Origin: Deinococcus aquiradiocola
Lineage (GTDB): Bacteria > Deinococcota > Deinococci > Deinococcales > Deinococcaceae
DNA: 64,000 bases
Direction: 5' to 3'
NCBI RefSeq assembly: GCF_014646915.1
Contig: NZ_BMOE01000010.1
Coordinates: forward strand, 73,383 to 137,382
In this document: piece by piece, positions 43,301-52,730 of the stretch
How the letters are laid out: every line of letters begins with the position of its first letter
How positions within the stretch are numbered: the first letter of the stretch is position 1
Translations under genes and position numbers: made by a program
Notes under the pieces: generated by a model
Database searches by the model: none
Told to the model about the DNA's origin: nothing
What the model saw: the letters and a program-made list of their open reading frames with translations, nothing else

Positions 43301-46300
43301 GCGACACCGTGCGGCCCGCATACGCGCCGTTCACGTCCAGCGTGGCCCGCGTCCGCAGGTCACCGCGCAGGGACGCGCGCAGATCGCCGTACGCCAGGAC
43401 GGCGTTCGCGGCCGGGTACAGCGGCCCGCGCACCGTGAGGGCCGTGCCGCCCAGCGTGCTGCCGAGGTCGGCGGCCAGCGTGCCGCCCGAGAGGGTCAGC
43501 GTGCCGCGCGCCGCCTGCCCGGCCGCCGTGAGGTTCAGGTTCACGCGGCCCTCCCCGCGGTCCAGTGCGGTGCTGAAGCCTTCACTCAGGCGCGGGAGGC
43601 GCAGGTCCGCCGTGACGCTCCCCGTCAGGGCCGTGCCCTGCAGGAAGGGCTGCACGGCCCGCGCGTCAATCCGCGCGCCGCGCACCGCGAGCGCCCCACC
43701 GTCGTACGTCACGGGGACGCGCGTGCCCGGATGCGTCAGCACCCCGGACGCGGCCAGCCCGCCGCTCCAGTTCACGTGTGCCTGCAGGCCCAGCGGCGCG
43801 CCCGCGTACCGCGTGCCGAGCAGCGCCACGTCCGCCGACCCGGCCTTCAGGGTGGCCGTCACGCGGCCCGGCACGGTCACGGCGCGCACCTGCGCGGGCA
43901 GCAGCGCCAGCAGGGGAGACGCAGGCGCGCTCAGCGTGCCGTTCAGGGCGGGCAGGACCTGCACAGACCCGCTCAGCGGGCCGCCCGCGACGGTCGTGAG
44001 GGCCGCGCCGCGCCCCGCGAGCGTCACCGCGCCCGGCTGGGACCCGTACACGTACCGCAGTCGCGCCTGCCCGGACCACGCGCCCGTGTACGTCAGGCCC
44101 CCCAGGTTCACGCGGAGCGGCGTGACGCTCGCCTGCAGCGGCAGCAACTGTGCCGGGACGCTCAACAGCCCGCCGTACGCCTGGGGTTTCAGGGTCACGG
44201 TGCCGCGCAGGTCCGTGCCGCTGCCGGACGCCGACACGCTCAGCTGCGGGCCGTCCACGCTGACGTTCAGGCCGGTGAGGGTGGTGGGGAGGCGCAACCT
44301 TCCCGACGCGAGCAGCGTGTGCGCCGCGAGCGTGCCGCTCGCCGTGAACCGCCCGGCCCGCGCCACCACGCGCAGCGGCCCGGCGTTCAGCGTGCCGCTC
44401 AGCAGGCCGCCCGCCGCGCTCAGGTTCCCGCGCAGCGTCTGCCCGGCCACCCGCAACCCGTTCGCCTGCACCGTGAAGTCCTGCAGGCCGCGCAGCGTGA
44501 CGCGCGCACTGCCGCCCGCCCCGTCCGACGCGAGCAGGTCCGCGCGCGGCGACGCGCCCTTCCCGCTCACCGTGCCCTGCAGGTACACGCCCGCCAGCGG
44601 GCCGCGCACGCTCAGGTCGTACGTCACGGTGTTGGCGTCCAGCGTACCGCTCGCGCGCAGGCCGTCCGCGCTGCTGAGCGTCGTCTGCAGCGCCGTCCAC
44701 GGGCCGTTCACGGCCGCGCGGTACGGGCCGAGGTTGCCGCTCGCGGCGAGGCGGCCGGTCCAGCCGGGACCGTACGCGCCGTTCACGGTGAGCGCGCCGC
44801 TCTGCCCGTACCCGCCGAGGGCCTGCGTGCCGTTCACGCGCAGCGTCCCGCCCGCGTACGCGAGGCTGAGCGCGCCGTACGTGCCGCTCACCGTGGGGGA
44901 GGGCGTGAGCGTCCCGGCCAGCGCGACCCGCTGCGCGGGCAGCGTGAAGCCGCCCAGCATCAGGGGCGTCAGCGTGCCGTTCACGCTCGCCTGCACGCGG
45001 CCGTACGGGCCGTACACCTGCGCCCGCAGCGACTGCGCGGGGACGGAAGGCACGGCCAGCGTCACGGGTCCGGCGAGGTTCAGGTCCGGGTACACGCGGC
45101 CCGACACGCGCGCCGACACCTGCCCGGCCGTGCCGGTGCGGTACGTCACGTCACTGACGGTCGTGAGCTGCCCGGACTGCCGCGTCACGCGGCCGTTCAC
45201 GGACGCGCCGAACCCGCTGCCCGCCACGTCGATGACGCCGCCCTGCCCGGCCAGGTTCAGGCGGGCCGTGCCGTTCAGGTTGCCGCCCACCAGGGGCCGC
45301 AGCGCGGCGAGGTTCACGTTGCCCGTCGCCGTCCAGTCCTGCCCGTCCAGGGTGCCGCGTGCGACGCTGCCCGCCGTGTTCAGCGTGAAGTTCACGCCCC
45401 GGTTCACGGTCACGGTGCCGCTCACGTCCGCGCCCTGCACGTTCGCGCTGGTCGGAAATCCCGCCGTGAGGCGCGTGCGGGCGTTCACGGTCACGCCGCC
45501 CTGCACGGCGCGCACGTCCACGTGGTCGCCCAGGCCCGTCAGGGTGGCGGTGCCTCGGCCGCCCGTGGCGCGCAGCGTGCCGCTCGCGCGCAGCGCCGTC
45601 GTGATGGCGAGCGTGCCGCGCAGGTCGTACCCCAGGGCGCTCAGGCCGCTGCTGTTCACGGCGAAGGTCTGGTCGCGCCATGTGGCCGTCCCGCCCGCGA
45701 AGGTCCAGTCGGCCCGGCGGCGCTGCCAGTTGAGGGTCAGCGGCCCGCTCGGCTGGCTGCCGAGGAGCGGCACGGCGGCCCGCACGTTGCCGCTGAAGCT
45801 CGCCTCCGGCACCTTGAGGGCCCCGGACCCGCTCAGGAGGACGCTCGTGACGGGGAGGTCCGTCGCCGACCACGTGCCGCGCAACTGCCGGTCGAGGTTC
45901 AGCTGCAGCGGTCCCAGGTCGGCGCGCAGCCCGGACCGGTCGAAGACGGCGCGTCCCGCGAGGTTCACCGGTCCGGCCCTGCCGCCGCTCAGCAGGATGT
46001 TCAGCCGGTCGAGGGTGCCCTGCGCGCTCAGGTCGCCGCTCACGCTGTAGAAGTCCGGCGACGCGCGCAGCGTCACGGCCCTGTCGCCCAGGCCCAGGCT
46101 GCCGCGCAGCGGTCCGCCCAGCGCCGAGCCCTGCGCGCTGATGACGTTGCGGGCACTGATCACGCCGTGAAGGTCGAGCGGCCGCGTGAGGAGGTTCCCG
46201 GTCCACGCGAGCGTCCCGTGCCGGTTGAAGGTCCAGTCGCCCGACAGCGTCTGCCGGCCCTGGAAGGTCGTCTGCGCCTGGAAGTGCAGGTCGTTGCGGC

Positions 46301-47399
46301 GCTCCTGCGTGTCCCGGAAGTACCGGTACGTGGCGTTCAGGTCGTGGAAGGGCAGCACGCTGAACTCACCGGAGGGACTGAGGATGTCGGCGTTCACGGT
46401 CACGGTGTTCCACCCGAAGGCGTGCGCCGAGACGCGCGCCACGCCCCGCCCGCCCTGCCCGAGCGCCTTCCCGAGCGCCGAGAGCTGCGGGGCGGCCGAC
46501 GCGCGGATGTCCCAGCTGTGGCCTTTCAGGTCCACGCGGCCGTGCGCCGTGACGGGACCCGCCCAGCCGGTGCCGGACAGGCCGAGCGTGATCAGGTCGC
46601 CCCGGTGCCGCACCTGCCCGCCGATGCCCGTCACCTTCACGAAGGTCGCGCCGGGCACGGCGAGGCTCGCGCCGCTGAGCGTCAGGTCGCCCGACACCGG
46701 CCCCTGCCCGAAGCGGTACTGGCCGCGCACGCGCCCGCCCGTGATGCCGCCCACCTGCTTGTCGTGCCAGTAGTGGTTCAGGGCGCGGGCGTCCGCGTCG
46801 ATGTCGGCCGTCCCGACGAACGCGCCGGACGCCGTGCTGTACTTCAGCAGCACGTTCAGCGGTCCGTCCGTGGTGCGGCCCGTGACGCTCAGCGCGTCCT
46901 GACCGCCCGCGCGGCTGCTCTGCACGGCGAACTGCCCGCTCGGCACGTCGAAGCCCTGCCCGTCCACCACGAGGCGCGTGTTCTGCACGTCGATGAGGCC
47001 CGGCAGGATGTTCACGGCCGCCGCGCCACCCTGCGGTCCGCCCAGCAGCTTCTTGAGGTTCAGGTTCAGTGCCGCGTCCCGCACCTTCAGGTCGAGCTTC
47101 ACGGTGCGGCGCAGCAGGTCCACGCCACTCAGGCGCGCGCCCGCCTGCCCGGCCTGCAGCGTCAGGCCCGGCACGTCCACGTTCACGTCCGTCAGGGTCG
47201 GCGCCCACAGCGGCCCACCCACCCGTCCGGCCGTGACGTGCGTCGTCCCGCCCAGACTGCCCAGCACCCGCTGACCGAACAGCGCCGGACCGAACAGCAG
47301 CAGGGTCAGCAGCGCGAGCAGCAGCACCCCCAGCACGGTCCACAGCACGGGACGGGAGCGGGTGGGCGACGTGGGATGTTCGGGAGCCGCTTCGGTCAC
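37353..47399 (-). CDS. tamB: Giant TamB/DUF490-family envelope protein
   Basis: 3348 residues, almost three times E. coli TamB (about 1260). N-terminal anchor ([27 protein letters not shown]), then an extremely long beta-rich body with recurrent units of the form V.G...L.....A.L.GT, and a C-terminal DUF490 domain ([110 protein letters not shown], ending in an aromatic YVYRW). TamB-like proteins bridge inner and outer membranes and carry lipids or assist outer membrane protein assembly. GTG start has no ribosome binding site of its own but overlaps a uORF stop. TamA/BamA is not adjacent. Confidence 0.9.
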   Translation of the reverse strand: MTEAAPEHPTSPTRSRPVLWTVLGVLLLALLTLLLFGPALFGQRVLGSLGGTTHVTAGRVGGPLWAPTLTDVNVDVPGLTLQAGQAGARLSGVDLLRRTVKLDLKVRDAALNLNLKKLLGGPQGGAAAVNILPGLIDVQNTRLVVDGQGFDVPSGQFAVQSSRAGGQDALSVTGRTTDGPLNVLLKYSTASGAFVGTADIDADARALNHYWHDKQVGGITGGRVRGQYRFGQGPVSGDLTLSGASLAVPGATFVKVTGIGGQVRHRGDLITLGLSGTGWAGPVTAHGRVDLKGHSWDIRASAAPQLSALGKALGQGGRGVARVSAHAFGWNTVTVNADILSPSGEFSVLPFHDLNATYRYFRDTQERRNDLHFQAQTTFQGRQTLSGDWTFNRHGTLAWTGNLLTRPLDLHGVISARNVISAQGSALGGPLRGSLGLGDRAVTLRASPDFYSVSGDLSAQGTLDRLNILLSGGRAGPVNLAGRAVFDRSGLRADLGPLQLNLDRQLRGTWSATDLPVTSVLLSGSGALKVPEASFSGNVRAAVPLLGSQPSGPLTLNWQRRRADWTFAGGTATWRDQTFAVNSSGLSALGYDLRGTLAITTALRASGTLRATGGRGTATLTGLGDHVDVRAVQGGVTVNARTRLTAGFPTSANVQGADVSGTVTVNRGVNFTLNTAGSVARGTLDGQDWTATGNVNLAALRPLVGGNLNGTARLNLAGQGGVIDVAGSGFGASVNGRVTRQSGQLTTVSDVTYRTGTAGQVSARVSGRVYPDLNLAGPVTLAVPSVPAQSLRAQVYGPYGRVQASVNGTLTPLMLGGFTLPAQRVALAGTLTPSPTVSGTYGALSLAYAGGTLRVNGTQALGGYGQSGALTVNGAYGPGWTGRLAASGNLGPYRAAVNGPWTALQTTLSSADGLRASGTLDANTVTYDLSVRGPLAGVYLQGTVSGKGASPRADLLASDGAGGSARVTLRGLQDFTVQANGLRVAGQTLRGNLSAAGGLLSGTLNAGPLRVVARAGRFTASGTLAAHTLLASGRLRLPTTLTGLNVSVDGPQLSVSASGSGTDLRGTVTLKPQAYGGLLSVPAQLLPLQASVTPLRVNLGGLTYTGAWSGQARLRYVYGSQPGAVTLAGRGAALTTVAGGPLSGSVQVLPALNGTLSAPASPLLALLPAQVRAVTVPGRVTATLKAGSADVALLGTRYAGAPLGLQAHVNWSGGLAASGVLTHPGTRVPVTYDGGALAVRGARIDARAVQPFLQGTALTGSVTADLRLPRLSEGFSTALDRGEGRVNLNLTAAGQAARGTLTLSGGTLAADLGSTLGGTALTVRGPLYPAANAVLAYGDLRASLRGDLRTRATLDVNGAYAGRTVSLSAQGGLKPARLDVTGDVAGLNVNVNASGPAVAGAAWSVAGRFAAPDTRALIGSAGTVGGTLGGTFTDLRVNASGRVAGVDFTLPARYRAGTLSVQEASAALAGVASARVSGTVLPALNLSGPVTVSDYLAGGYTLAATGSVGRPDLRLSGVTTGGPRGLDAQGSRVTAHLLGRDWKVEASGEQLSGTARGQLGNTLGPAGLLAARFTLHAPYRSGTQTVQLDGPFGWSQASGFLGDLRLAGNVSGQALQAHVTGSGTLALDAALGQAQVRGTFPASLPLRPGGTLALQTLDLGAFWGRPRQLTLTADASLGGAAWNAVQTSVKGDLLDTAGELSGAVQARYAAGNAALNLAGRRLRGTATLVDGTYHADLGSSGASVARLLPESAGVDALTLAGQVTVDGSTTLGLRQVRASGLQVSGRAAQTGAFTLSGSALYTPSVTQADLQGEVFGGTLSARGSLPEGVEVAVNGMKPAALGIDTLDGTLTLTGPAASPNVTGRLNVTRPEFVAQLDVAGRATDPRLNAAATLRGGYAGRVLAEARNVRLSPPAADVRVYGTAAQGQNRVQLDLNGSWPNLAGRATAQLAALQEPVQVQGDGSGTYRLQAGSLGSGTLKLAGFVPSVLLQAHLTPLGLLGAQGDASADVTVSGPLGSLNVSAGAALNTVTVSGVNVQDVSLAVNGPLTGRGGGLNALTGTLTQAGQATGTLQRGTLTFTDLRAAGYGLTASATGRATLTGTGSAALHLAGAGVTSDLKAAYAGGSIALSGTADAAGFAATLASTGSLRNGWTGTLDVTGGPSGVLTDTAHLVLSGPVVQPMLAGSLGLGGAGVRVVANRQNVQLRLTDGPDAQASGVLNLDLTRSLWEGQVTYARPEASVKVALSGPSGQPVAALDVTRGSWRASGTAGLTGADVNVTDGTATGRVRWDGTQLGVNLPGLSLGGLNISTLAGTLNATGTVNTRTLTGNVTFGLRDLQTGYTVPVVNLPLTGSVAGLATLTDGVLGGNATLTSELGTAALTLAQAGRGGAYRGALQAHLTQPAQTGTVTMPVAGSTGTGTTATGSVPVPGVVRAGGTLDADVTLDARGLNGTLRTQALGLSLGGLRARLNGTVTLTGQSFAVQAAAGSESSNSGTQVSLDGSGGLADLLPGLTALTGVKPTGDGYSLRANLDGLNLQGLKVAPNLSGRVSGDLAVSDGGGTFMLRSPALRLGDTVLAARLDGTLVGDGSLVGRNSLLTSDWRIRGSLGTSSAASSLLTASLSNGILAGTFQMRGLPVDAFLSAFSGVLPGQGLVTGLARFRLPVADPLAGDVNIVAERVTVTSTMLVTPAATTATNGKPATTPPASGSTASGTGAAPQRVVQTLAGSGSVQYGQRELRNIDLHLSGAGRWDVTGQYTRRAVNVTAAFQNTTFTPVLLFIPSLREQSPSLQGTLSVNVAGTYDRPVGNVSGSDLSGALGSISLRIPSLSGTLPDSGLFTVQGRVQAGGSVGADGTVNIGGRLDTLRLRGLNVEYRGLLVPQGLGRIENVVANVTQENAGTTREGYAVNAQAVGGLGVGSLSVQGSLSPRYDLRLTARNFNLPISLIYGRESRINADLTAVEQARPNNDGPILVSGAVGVQSLVLGTGGTGSTAVIPAPSGSTGMAGGGASTGTGTDGSVPYNSPLPEELTTFPRTAEQVAAARRVSPLLSRVVFQNIPITAPNGIRVDESIGRAELSGDLTLSGTGSTPKLAGSVKAIRGSVDLRDNSFNIDSGSAVFDGTSLYPKIAVSATGDVPLPEGGLVGVNLTLDGGFGPQPNGTNALSLDTHLTCVRGCTGASVDLSSANPNAEAQLYSLVAVGTPDVTSLPSNLGTFGTSALKTALNLFVLGELQRNVARALGVDVFKINAALPGENGSSGFGATFTVGSYLTRELYLQYRVDLSGQGLLDATYTTPDNRFTFKASTPLTGLDFSTLQPSFSAAYNFTNRSSVALGVQSGISTKFNFSYVYRW

Positions 47400-47446
47400 G
47401 GAAGGCCGACAGGGACAGCGGAAATGGCGGCGGGCCGGGCGTTCAC
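47396..47446 (-). CDS. 16-codon uORF coupled to tamB
   Basis: GTG at 47446 has GAGGAGGTG just upstream on the minus strand. It encodes [16 protein letters not shown] and ends in TGA (47398-47396), sharing bases with the tamB GTG (GTGA). The tamB start lacks a Shine-Dalgarno sequence, so ribosomes probably arrive by terminating this uORF. A TAGACT -10 candidate lies 12 nt upstream of the uORF. Confidence 0.5.
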   Translation of the reverse strand: MNARPAAISAVPVGLP

Positions 47447-47559
47447 AGTCACCTCCTCAGTCTACCCGTCCGTGCATGAGTTCACGGTTTGGGCAAGCGT
47501 TCATGTGCACGTCCCGTCGTCCCGTCCGGCGCGTCCCGGACTGCTACACTCCCCCCTGT

Positions 47560-47823
47560 ATGCGGATCGTGGCGCTGGTGGCGGGAAGGGTGACGGGGGT
47601 CGGGTACCGCCGTTTCGTGCAGGGCAAGGCCCGTGATCTGGGGCTGGCGGGCAGCGCCGAGAACCTCACGGACGGCCGGGTGGAGGTCGTCGCGGAGGGA
47701 GAGCGTCCCGAACTGGAGCGCCTGCTGCACTGGCTGCACCGTGGCCCGGCGCACGCCCGCGTGACGCAGGTGGACGTGCAGTGGACCGAGGCGACCGGCC
47801 TGAGCGAGTTTCACATCTTCTGA
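47560..47823 (+). CDS. acyP: Acylphosphatase
   Basis: 87 residues, full-size Acy[59 protein letters not shown] core with the catalytic Arg in GVGYRR and the GxVxNxxDGxVE motif (here [11 protein letters not shown]). Hydrolyses carboxyl-phosphate bonds. ATG is 9 nt after TACACT, leaderless or nearly so. Followed by an intrinsic terminator. Confidence 0.9.
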   Translation: MRIVALVAGRVTGVGYRRFVQGKARDLGLAGSAENLTDGRVEVVAEGERPELERLLHWLHRGPAHARVTQVDVQWTEATGLSEFHIF

Positions 47824-47874
47824 GCGGCCCGGCGCGGTGTGCGGCCCGTTGCGCGCCGTCAATTGGGAGGGTTG

Positions 47875-47898
47875 CCCCGGACCGTCCGGGGCTTTTTT
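47875..47898 (+). terminator. Intrinsic terminator after acylphosphatase
   Basis: CCCCGGA (47875-47881) / TCCGGGG (47885-47891) followed by CTTTTTT. The T-run runs into the -10 of the Fur-family gene. Confidence 0.8.
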
Positions 47899-47912
47899 GA
47901 TACTCTGTTCCC
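47898..47912 (+). promoter_or_regulatory. -10/operator-like element of the Fur-family gene
   Basis: TGATACTCTGTTCCC directly before the ATG; TACTCT (47901-47906) is the -10 of a leaderless transcript. The block TGATACTCTGTTC is identical to the element before the metal ATPase gene, hinting at shared (auto)control. Confidence 0.5.
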
Positions 47913-48332
47913 ATGTCCACGGCCCGTCAGACCCGTCAGCGTGAGGTGATCGTCCAGGTGCTCCAGCAGGCCGAGGGGCCGCTCAGCGCGCCCGAACTGC
48001 TCGCCCGCGCGCAGGTGACGCTGCCCGGCCTGGGAACCGCCACCGTATACCGCACCCTGAAGCTCATGCAGGAGCAGGGCGAGGCGCACGCGGTGCATCT
48101 GGACGGCGAGCCGATGTACGAGTCGAGCGGGCGCGGTCACCACCATCACTTCTCGTGCAACGGGTGCGGGCGGGTGTTCTCGCTGCATTCCTGCCCGGTC
48201 GCGCTGCCGCGCGGCACGGTGTACCCGGGCGGGTTCGTGGTGGAGGACCACGAGGTGACGCTGTACGGCCGCTGCCCGCAGTGCGCGGCGCAGCAGGCGC
48301 AGGCCCCTGCGCCGGGCGTCACGGCCGGTTGA
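47913..48332 (+). CDS. Fur-family metalloregulator (Fur/Zur/Mur type)
   Basis: 139 residues. N-terminal winged helix ([54 protein letters not shown]) followed by the metal-binding HHHHF motif in [19 protein letters not shown], with CNGC and a C-terminal CPQC pair forming the structural zinc site. Located between acylphosphatase and a Zn/Mn ABC transporter whose promoters carry Fur-box-like palindromes, so Zur or Mur function is likely. Leaderless ATG 6 nt after TACTCT. Confidence 0.9.
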   Translation: MSTARQTRQREVIVQVLQQAEGPLSAPELLARAQVTLPGLGTATVYRTLKLMQEQGEAHAVHLDGEPMYESSGRGHHHHFSCNGCGRVFSLHSCPVALPRGTVYPGGFVVEDHEVTLYGRCPQCAAQQAQAPAPGVTAG

Positions 48333-48403
48333 GCCGGTCTGCCGGGCATCTCCCGGTAGCGTGGGCGCGGCCTGCGCGCGTGGGGTGGGGGAGTGGGCAG
48401 GGC

Positions 48404-48437
48404 TTGCGCCAGAATTGAGAATGGATTATCGTTTCTC
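48404..48437 (+). promoter_or_regulatory. Promoter and Fur-type box of the metal-binding protein gene
   Basis: TTGCGC (48404-48409), 17 nt, TATCGT (48427-48432). A 21-bp palindrome GAGAA-N2-GATTATC-N2-TTCTC (48417-48437) overlaps the -10, with 8 of 10 pairs matching. The position fits repression by metal-loaded Fur/Zur/Mur. Which metal is not shown by the sequence. Confidence 0.6.
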
Positions 48438-48588
48438 TCGTGCGTTCGCCCGGAGCGGCGAACACGTCTTCCGCAGGCCCGGACGACAGGACCGTGTCCC
48501 GACGCCACCCGGACGCCGCCCCCCCCGGCGCCGACGGGTCACCCGGGCCTGCCCCCTTCCCCCGCGCACCCACAGGAGCGACCCCGAC

Positions 48589-49527
48589 ATGCCCACCCCC
48601 CGCCAGACCCTCCCCTCCACGCCCGCCCGGCCCGGCCTCCGCACCCTCACAGCCCTGGCCCTGCTGGGCCTGAGCGCCACAGCGACCGCCGCGCAGGTCC
48701 CCGTCGCCGCCAGCACCTCCATCATCGCGGACTTCGTCAGGGCCGTCGGCGGCACGCGCGTCTCCCTCGTCACGCTCGTTCCCGCCAACGCCGACACGCA
48801 CACGTACCAGCCGACCACCGGCGACGTGAAACGCCTCTCGCTGTCCCGCACGCTCTTCATCAACGGCGCGAACCTCGAACCGTGGCTCCCCAAACTCATC
48901 GGGTCCGCGCCCGGCGTCCGGGTCGTCACGCTCAGCCGCAGCGTCAAGCTCCGGCAGGCCAGCGAACTCGCCGCCGAGGGCCTCCAGGCCGAAGGCAGCT
49001 TCGATCCGCACACGTGGTGGAACCCGCAGAACGTCTCCGCGTACGTCAAGACCATCACGGCGGAACTCACGCGCCTCGACCCGGCAGGCCGGGCCACCTA
49101 CGCCAGCAACGCCGCCGCGTACCAGAAGCAGCTCACCGCCCTCGACACCTACGCCAGAACGCAGTTCGGGACGCTGCCCGCCGCCAGCCGCACCCTCGTC
49201 ACCAACCACGACGCGCTCGGCTACCTCGCGCAGCGCTACGGGTTCACGGTCGTCGGACAGGTGATCGGCGGCCTGAGCACCGAACGCGAACCGTCCGCGC
49301 AGGACCTCGTGCGGCTCGTGAAGGCCGTCCGCGCGTCCCACACGCGCGCCATCTTCACCGAGAACACCGTCAACGCCCGGCTCGCGCAGGCGCTCAGCAG
49401 CGAGACCGGCGTGAAGATCGCCCCGCCGCTGTACACCGACGCGCTCGGCGCGCCCGGCTCGGACGGCGCCACGTACCTGCAGGCCTTCCGGCACAACGTG
49501 CAGGTGATCGTGAGCGCACTGAAATAG
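48589..49527 (+). CDS. Zinc/manganese ABC transporter substrate-binding protein
   Basis: 312 residues, cluster A-I metal receptor. Signal peptide (GLRTLTALALLGLSATATAA). Metal-ligand-like positions: PANADTHTYQPTTGDV (His), SFDPHTWWNPQNV (His), TNHDALGYLAQRYGF (His) and a late Asp in YTDALGAPGSDGATYLQ. The third ligand being His (HDA) resembles zinc or mixed Zn/Mn receptors (TroA, ZnuA), whereas strict Mn receptors have Glu; there is no His-rich loop. CAGGAG ribosome binding site. First gene of the transporter. Confidence 0.88.
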   Translation: MPTPRQTLPSTPARPGLRTLTALALLGLSATATAAQVPVAASTSIIADFVRAVGGTRVSLVTLVPANADTHTYQPTTGDVKRLSLSRTLFINGANLEPWLPKLIGSAPGVRVVTLSRSVKLRQASELAAEGLQAEGSFDPHTWWNPQNVSAYVKTITAELTRLDPAGRATYASNAAAYQKQLTALDTYARTQFGTLPAASRTLVTNHDALGYLAQRYGFTVVGQVIGGLSTEREPSAQDLVRLVKAVRASHTRAIFTENTVNARLAQALSSETGVKIAPPLYTDALGAPGSDGATYLQAFRHNVQVIVSALK

Positions 49528-49535
49528 ATGTTATT

Positions 49536-49557
49536 GAGATTTGATACTCTGTTCTCC
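49536..49557 (+). promoter_or_regulatory. Second Fur-type element and -10 before the metal ATPase gene
   Basis: GAGA-N3-GATACTC-N2-TTCTC (49536-49556) matches the box at 48417-48437 at 15 of 21 positions and contains TACTCT (49545-49550) as a -10. It implies an internal regulated promoter for the ATPase/permease pair. Confidence 0.5.
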
Positions 49558-49617
49558 ATGTCTCCCGCGAGTCGCCCCGCCCATCCCACCCCGCCCGCGC
49601 AGGGCGGCGCGCCGTGA
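49558..49617 (+). CDS. Leaderless 19-codon uORF coupled to the metal ATPase gene
   Basis: ATG is 7 nt after TACTCT; encodes [19 protein letters not shown] and stops at TGA (49615-49617), overlapping the GTG of the ATPase gene (GTGA). The ATPase gene has no obvious ribosome binding site other than GGGCGGCG, so coupling is likely. Pro-rich with PP. Translation unproven. Confidence 0.45.
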   Translation: MSPASRPAHPTPPAQGGAP

Positions 49618-50333
49618 TCGAAGTTCAGGACCTCAGCGTGTCGTACGGCCAGCAGATCGCGCTCCAGAACGCCAGCGCCCGCTTCATGCCCGGCCAGTTC
49701 AGCGCCATCATCGGCCCGAACGGCGCGGGCAAGAGCACCCTCCTCAAGACCGTCCTCGGCCTCGTGGACGCCACGCAGGGCCGCGTCGTGACCTCCGACG
49801 ACCTGCGCGACCTGCGCCGCAGCAGCGCCTACGTGCCGCAGCAGCAGACGCTCGACTGGGCGTTCCCCGTCACCGTGTGGGACGTCGCCATGATGGGCCG
49901 CACCGCCCGCCTCGGCTGGCTGCGCTGGCCCGGCCGCAAGGACCGCGACGTGGTCCTCGCGTCCCTCAGGCAGACCGAGGTGGACGCCCTGCGCGAACGC
50001 CCCATCCAGGCGCTGTCCGGCGGGCAACGCCAGCGCGTCCTGCTGGCCCGCATGCTGGCCCGCGAGGCGCAGGTGCTGCTGCTGGACGAACCGCTCACCG
50101 GCGTCGACACCGCCACCGGCGAGAAGATCATGCGCCTCCTGCAGGAACAGGCCCGCGCGGGCCGCACCGTCATCATGGTCACGCACGACCTCGAAGCGGC
50201 GCGCCGCTGGTGCGACCAGCTGCTCCTCGTGAACCGCACCGTCGTCGCCCAGGGCCGCCCGGACGACGTGTACACGCCCGCCAACATCGAATGCACCTTC
50301 TCCAGCAGCCACCTGGGGCACACCCATGCTTGA
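49614..50333 (+). CDS. Zinc/manganese ABC transporter ATPase
   Basis: 239 residues. [23 protein letters not shown], Walker [14 protein letters not shown]-loop [24 protein letters not shown] (diagnostic of Mn/Zn ATPases), signature [15 protein letters not shown], Walker [12 protein letters not shown] and [15 protein letters not shown] start at 49614 overlaps the uORF TGA; stop overlaps the permease start by 8 nt (50326). Confidence 0.92.
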   Translation: MIEVQDLSVSYGQQIALQNASARFMPGQFSAIIGPNGAGKSTLLKTVLGLVDATQGRVVTSDDLRDLRRSSAYVPQQQTLDWAFPVTVWDVAMMGRTARLGWLRWPGRKDRDVVLASLRQTEVDALRERPIQALSGGQRQRVLLARMLAREAQVLLLDEPLTGVDTATGEKIMRLLQEQARAGRTVIMVTHDLEAARRWCDQLLLVNRTVVAQGRPDDVYTPANIECTFSSSHLGHTHA

Positions 50334-51141
50334 AGCGCTCCTCGACCCGCTCAGCGCGGGCTTCTTCCTGCGCGCGTTGATCGGCGTGACGCTCGTCAGC
50401 GTGCTGTGCGCCCTGGTCGGCGTGTGGGTCGTCCTGCGCGGCCTGAGCTACATCGGGGACGCCATGAGCCACGCGGTGCTGCCCGGCATCGTCGGCGCGT
50501 TCCTGCTGCACGTGAACCTGATCTTTGGCGCGGTCGTCGCGGCCGTCCTCACCGCGCTCGGTATCGGGTTCGTGTCGCAGCGCAGCGGCCTGAAGCAGGA
50601 CAGCGCCATCGGCATCGTGTTCGTCGGCATGTTCGCGCTCGGCGTGACCCTCCTCAGCCGCGCGCCCACGTACACCTCCGACCTCGCCAACTTCCTGATC
50701 GGCAACCCGCTCGGCGTCACCAGCGGCGACCTGTGGGGCGCGCTCGCCGTGACCGTCGTCGTCGCCGCGACCCTGTGGGCCGTGCAGAAGGAACTGCTGC
50801 TCGTGTCCTTCGACCCCACCGAGGCGCGCGTGGTGGGCCTCCCCGTGCGCCGCCTCAACAACCTGCTGCTCGTCCTGGTGGGCCTCGTCGTGGTGCTCAC
50901 GGTGCAGCTCGTCGGGACGACGCTCAGCGTGTCGCTGCTCATCACGTCCGCCGCGTCCGCCCGCCTCTTCGCGCCGAACCTGCGCCGCATGGTCGTCACG
51001 GCCGCCGTGCTCGGCAGTGCGTGCGGTGTGCTGGGCCTGTACCTCTCGTACTTCCTGAACACCGCCGCCGGACCCACCATCGTGCTCGTCAACACTGCCG
51101 CCTTCCTGATCGCCCTGACCCTCCGGGGACGGCGCGAGTAG
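50326..51141 (+). CDS. Zinc/manganese ABC transporter permease
   Basis: 271 residues, about eight membrane helices of the ABC-3 family. [44 protein letters not shown] (family hallmark), [44 protein letters not shown] and [25 protein letters not shown]. Last gene of the metal transporter; strong terminator about 90 bp downstream. Confidence 0.92.
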   Translation: MLEALLDPLSAGFFLRALIGVTLVSVLCALVGVWVVLRGLSYIGDAMSHAVLPGIVGAFLLHVNLIFGAVVAAVLTALGIGFVSQRSGLKQDSAIGIVFVGMFALGVTLLSRAPTYTSDLANFLIGNPLGVTSGDLWGALAVTVVVAATLWAVQKELLLVSFDPTEARVVGLPVRRLNNLLLVLVGLVVVLTVQLVGTTLSVSLLITSAASARLFAPNLRRMVVTAAVLGSACGVLGLYLSYFLNTAAGPTIVLVNTAAFLIALTLRGRRE

Positions 51142-51230
51142 GAAGGGATTCCGGGGGCGTTCCAAGTCACGAGGGGAAGGCGCCCGGTCCGGGCGGCTGA
51201 CAGAGGACCGGCGCACACACGACAGAACAG

Positions 51231-51268
51231 AGGGGAGGCCCGGACATTCATCTGTCCGGGCCTCCCCT
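51231..51268. terminator. Bidirectional terminator
   Basis: GGGGAGGCCCGGACA (51232-51246) / TGTCCGGGCCTCCCC (51253-51267), 15-16-bp perfect stem with a 6-nt loop, between the convergent permease and nitroreductase genes. Confidence 0.85.
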
Positions 51269-51282
51269 CGGGTGTTGCTAGC

Positions 51283-51930
51283 TCAGTAGAACTTGGTGAC
51301 GCGGTCGAGGTTGTGGCGGTGCTGGGGGTAGCCTTCCTCGGCGCGCTTGCCGATGGGCAGCAGACCGGCGAACTGGACGTGCTCGGGCAGCCCGAGGAGT
51401 TCCTTGACGGCCTGGGGGTTGAAGCCGAGCATGGGGACGGTGTCGTAGCCCTTGCTGCGCGCGGCGAGCATCAGGAAGCCGAAGGCGATGTTGGCCTGGG
51501 TGAGGCCCCACTGGCCGCGCTGAGCGACGTCCTGCTGACCGAACGCACCCTCGAAGGTCTTGCGCTGGCCGACGCGGCCTTCCTCGCCCATGCCGGGGTG
51601 AGCGGTCTCCTCGACGGTGGCGAGGGTGTCTTCCATGTCGCTGTACACCACGATGACGGCGGGGGCGCTGGTGATCTGGCCCTGGCCGTACGCGGCGTCC
51701 TTCAGCTTCTCCTTGAGGTCGGCGTCCTGCACCACGGCGAAGCGCCAGGTCTGGGCGTTCCAGGCGCTGGGGGCGAGGCTCGTGAGTTCGAGGATCTCGC
51801 GCAGGTCGTCCTGGTTCATGGGCTCCTGAACGTACTTGCGGATGCTGACGCGGGTCTTGATCGCTTCGGCGACGCTGAGGTTGGTGGTGCTGCGGGCGGG
51901 CTGTTCGGTCACGTTCGTCATGGGTGTCAT
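51283..51930 (-). CDS. Nitroreductase-family oxidoreductase
   Basis: 215 residues. FMN-binding nitroreductase fold: [48 protein letters not shown] (the RRSIR..P and APSxxNxQPW blocks), then [13 protein letters not shown] and [30 protein letters not shown]. Related to the MhqN/YodC/HypO type. Divergent from an HxlR regulator, an arrangement known for quinone/hypochlorite-responsive pairs such as B. subtilis hypR-hypO. An ATG 9 nt downstream (MTNV) is an alternative start. Confidence 0.9.
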   Translation of the reverse strand: MTPMTNVTEQPARSTTNLSVAEAIKTRVSIRKYVQEPMNQDDLREILELTSLAPSAWNAQTWRFAVVQDADLKEKLKDAAYGQGQITSAPAVIVVYSDMEDTLATVEETAHPGMGEEGRVGQRKTFEGAFGQQDVAQRGQWGLTQANIAFGFLMLAARSKGYDTVPMLGFNPQAVKELLGLPEHVQFAGLLPIGKRAEEGYPQHRHNLDRVTKFY

Positions 51931-51954
51931 GCTGCATCAAGTGGTTTAAAAAGT

Positions 51955-51982
51955 CAAGTACTGTGACATTTACTAGTATTTG
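51955..51982. promoter_or_regulatory. Candidate HxlR operator
   Basis: Inverted repeat CAAGTACT (51955-51962) / AGTATTTG (51975-51982), 7 of 8 pairs, enclosing a perfect TACTAGTA. Located between the divergent nitroreductase and HxlR genes, a few bases upstream of the regulator's -10 (51998-52003). Confidence 0.5.
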
Positions 51983-52010
51983 CCCCCCCTCCGGGCCTAT
52001 ACTGTCAGGC

Positions 52011-52445
52011 ATGAGTCAACATGCCACCACCTTTTGCCCGGCATACCGGGCCATCGGGGTGTTGCAGGAGAAATGGGTGCTGCACATCGTGCGCGCCCTG
52101 CTGAGCGGTAACCGGGGCTTCAACGAGCTGGCCCGCATGATCGGAGGGTGCAACAGTGCCACCCTCACCCAGCGCCTGGAGCAGCTCGAACACCTCAACA
52201 TCGTCGCCAAGGCCACCGATGTCGGCATGACCGGCAAGCTGGCCCGCAGCATCTACAGCCTCACCGAAGCGGGCCGCGAACTGCAGACCGTGATCGACGC
52301 CATCGACGCGTGGGGCCGCGCGCACCTCGCGCCGGACCCGGAAGGGGACGCCGTCGCGGTCGCCGCGCAGGCCGAATGCCCCCAGGAGGTGCAGGGCGAC
52401 GGCCCCCACAGCGAGTCCGACCCGGAAACGGCGCTCGTCTCCTGA
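52011..52445 (+). CDS. HxlR-family (DUF24) transcriptional regulator
   Basis: 144 residues. HxlR winged helix: FCPAYRAIGVLQEKWVLHIVRALLSGNRGFNELARMIGGCNSATLTQRLEQLEHLNIVAKATD, YSLTEAGRELQTVIDAIDAWG. A Cys sits at the N-terminal position (CP, about residue 9) used as redox sensor in YodB/HypR/CatR relatives. A second Cys (GGC) is in the DNA-binding helix region. ATG lies 7 nt after TATACT (51998-52003), leaderless. The Ser/Glu-rich tail after residue 105 is extra. Confidence 0.87.
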   Translation: MSQHATTFCPAYRAIGVLQEKWVLHIVRALLSGNRGFNELARMIGGCNSATLTQRLEQLEHLNIVAKATDVGMTGKLARSIYSLTEAGRELQTVIDAIDAWGRAHLAPDPEGDAVAVAAQAECPQEVQGDGPHSESDPETALVS

Positions 52446-52465
52446 CCCACCCCCCACGCCCGCCC

Positions 52466-52495
52466 TTGACCTGCCCCCCGTCCGCCCGCTAGCCT
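52466..52495 (+). promoter_or_regulatory. Promoter of the metX riboswitch transcript
   Basis: TTGACC (52466-52471), 18 nt, TAGCCT (52490-52495), placing the start about 20 nt before the aptamer. Confidence 0.6.
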
Positions 52496-52517
52496 GAACT
52501 GTCAGCCTCGCCTGACA

Positions 52518-52645
52518 CCCCTTTATCCAGAGCGCCCGAGAGACCTGGCTCCACGACGGCGCAGCAACCCGCCCTCATCACGGCACGGTGCTTCCTCCAG
52601 CCGGTATACGGGTCAACGATGACCGCTGTACCGGAACGATAAGGG
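52518..52645 (+). ncRNA. SAM-I (S-box) riboswitch
   Basis: P1 stem CCCTTTATC / GATAAGGG (52518 and 52638-52645 regions), conserved CCAGAGCGCCCGAGAGACC, TGGCTCC, GCAGCAACC, and the 3' core CGGTGCTTCCTCC preceding P4. These are the canonical S-box motifs in order. It senses S-adenosylmethionine and lies upstream of metX, so it should switch methionine synthesis off when SAM is high. One extra T in P1 gives a bulge. Confidence 0.9.
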
Positions 52646-52672
52646 AAGGGCACCCACGAAGTCACCGCTTTC

Positions 52673-52730
52673 GTCCCCCTTCTCCAGCCGCCCGCGCGCC
52701 ACCCGCGCCGGGCTCCAAGAGAAGGGGGAC
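52673..52730 (+). terminator. Probable expression platform hairpin of the SAM riboswitch
   Basis: Perfect 12-bp arms GTCCCCCTTCTC (52673-52684) / GAGAAGGGGGAC (52719-52730), 34-nt loop, between the aptamer and metX. There is no U-run, so it may act by non-canonical termination or by RNA structure rather than as a classical terminator. Confidence 0.5.

Noticed and set aside
37314..47636. A 10-kb plus-strand open frame opposite tamB
   Set aside because: It is entirely antisense to tamB, low-complexity Arg/Ala-rich, and lacks initiation signals; GC-rich sequence often leaves such shadows open.
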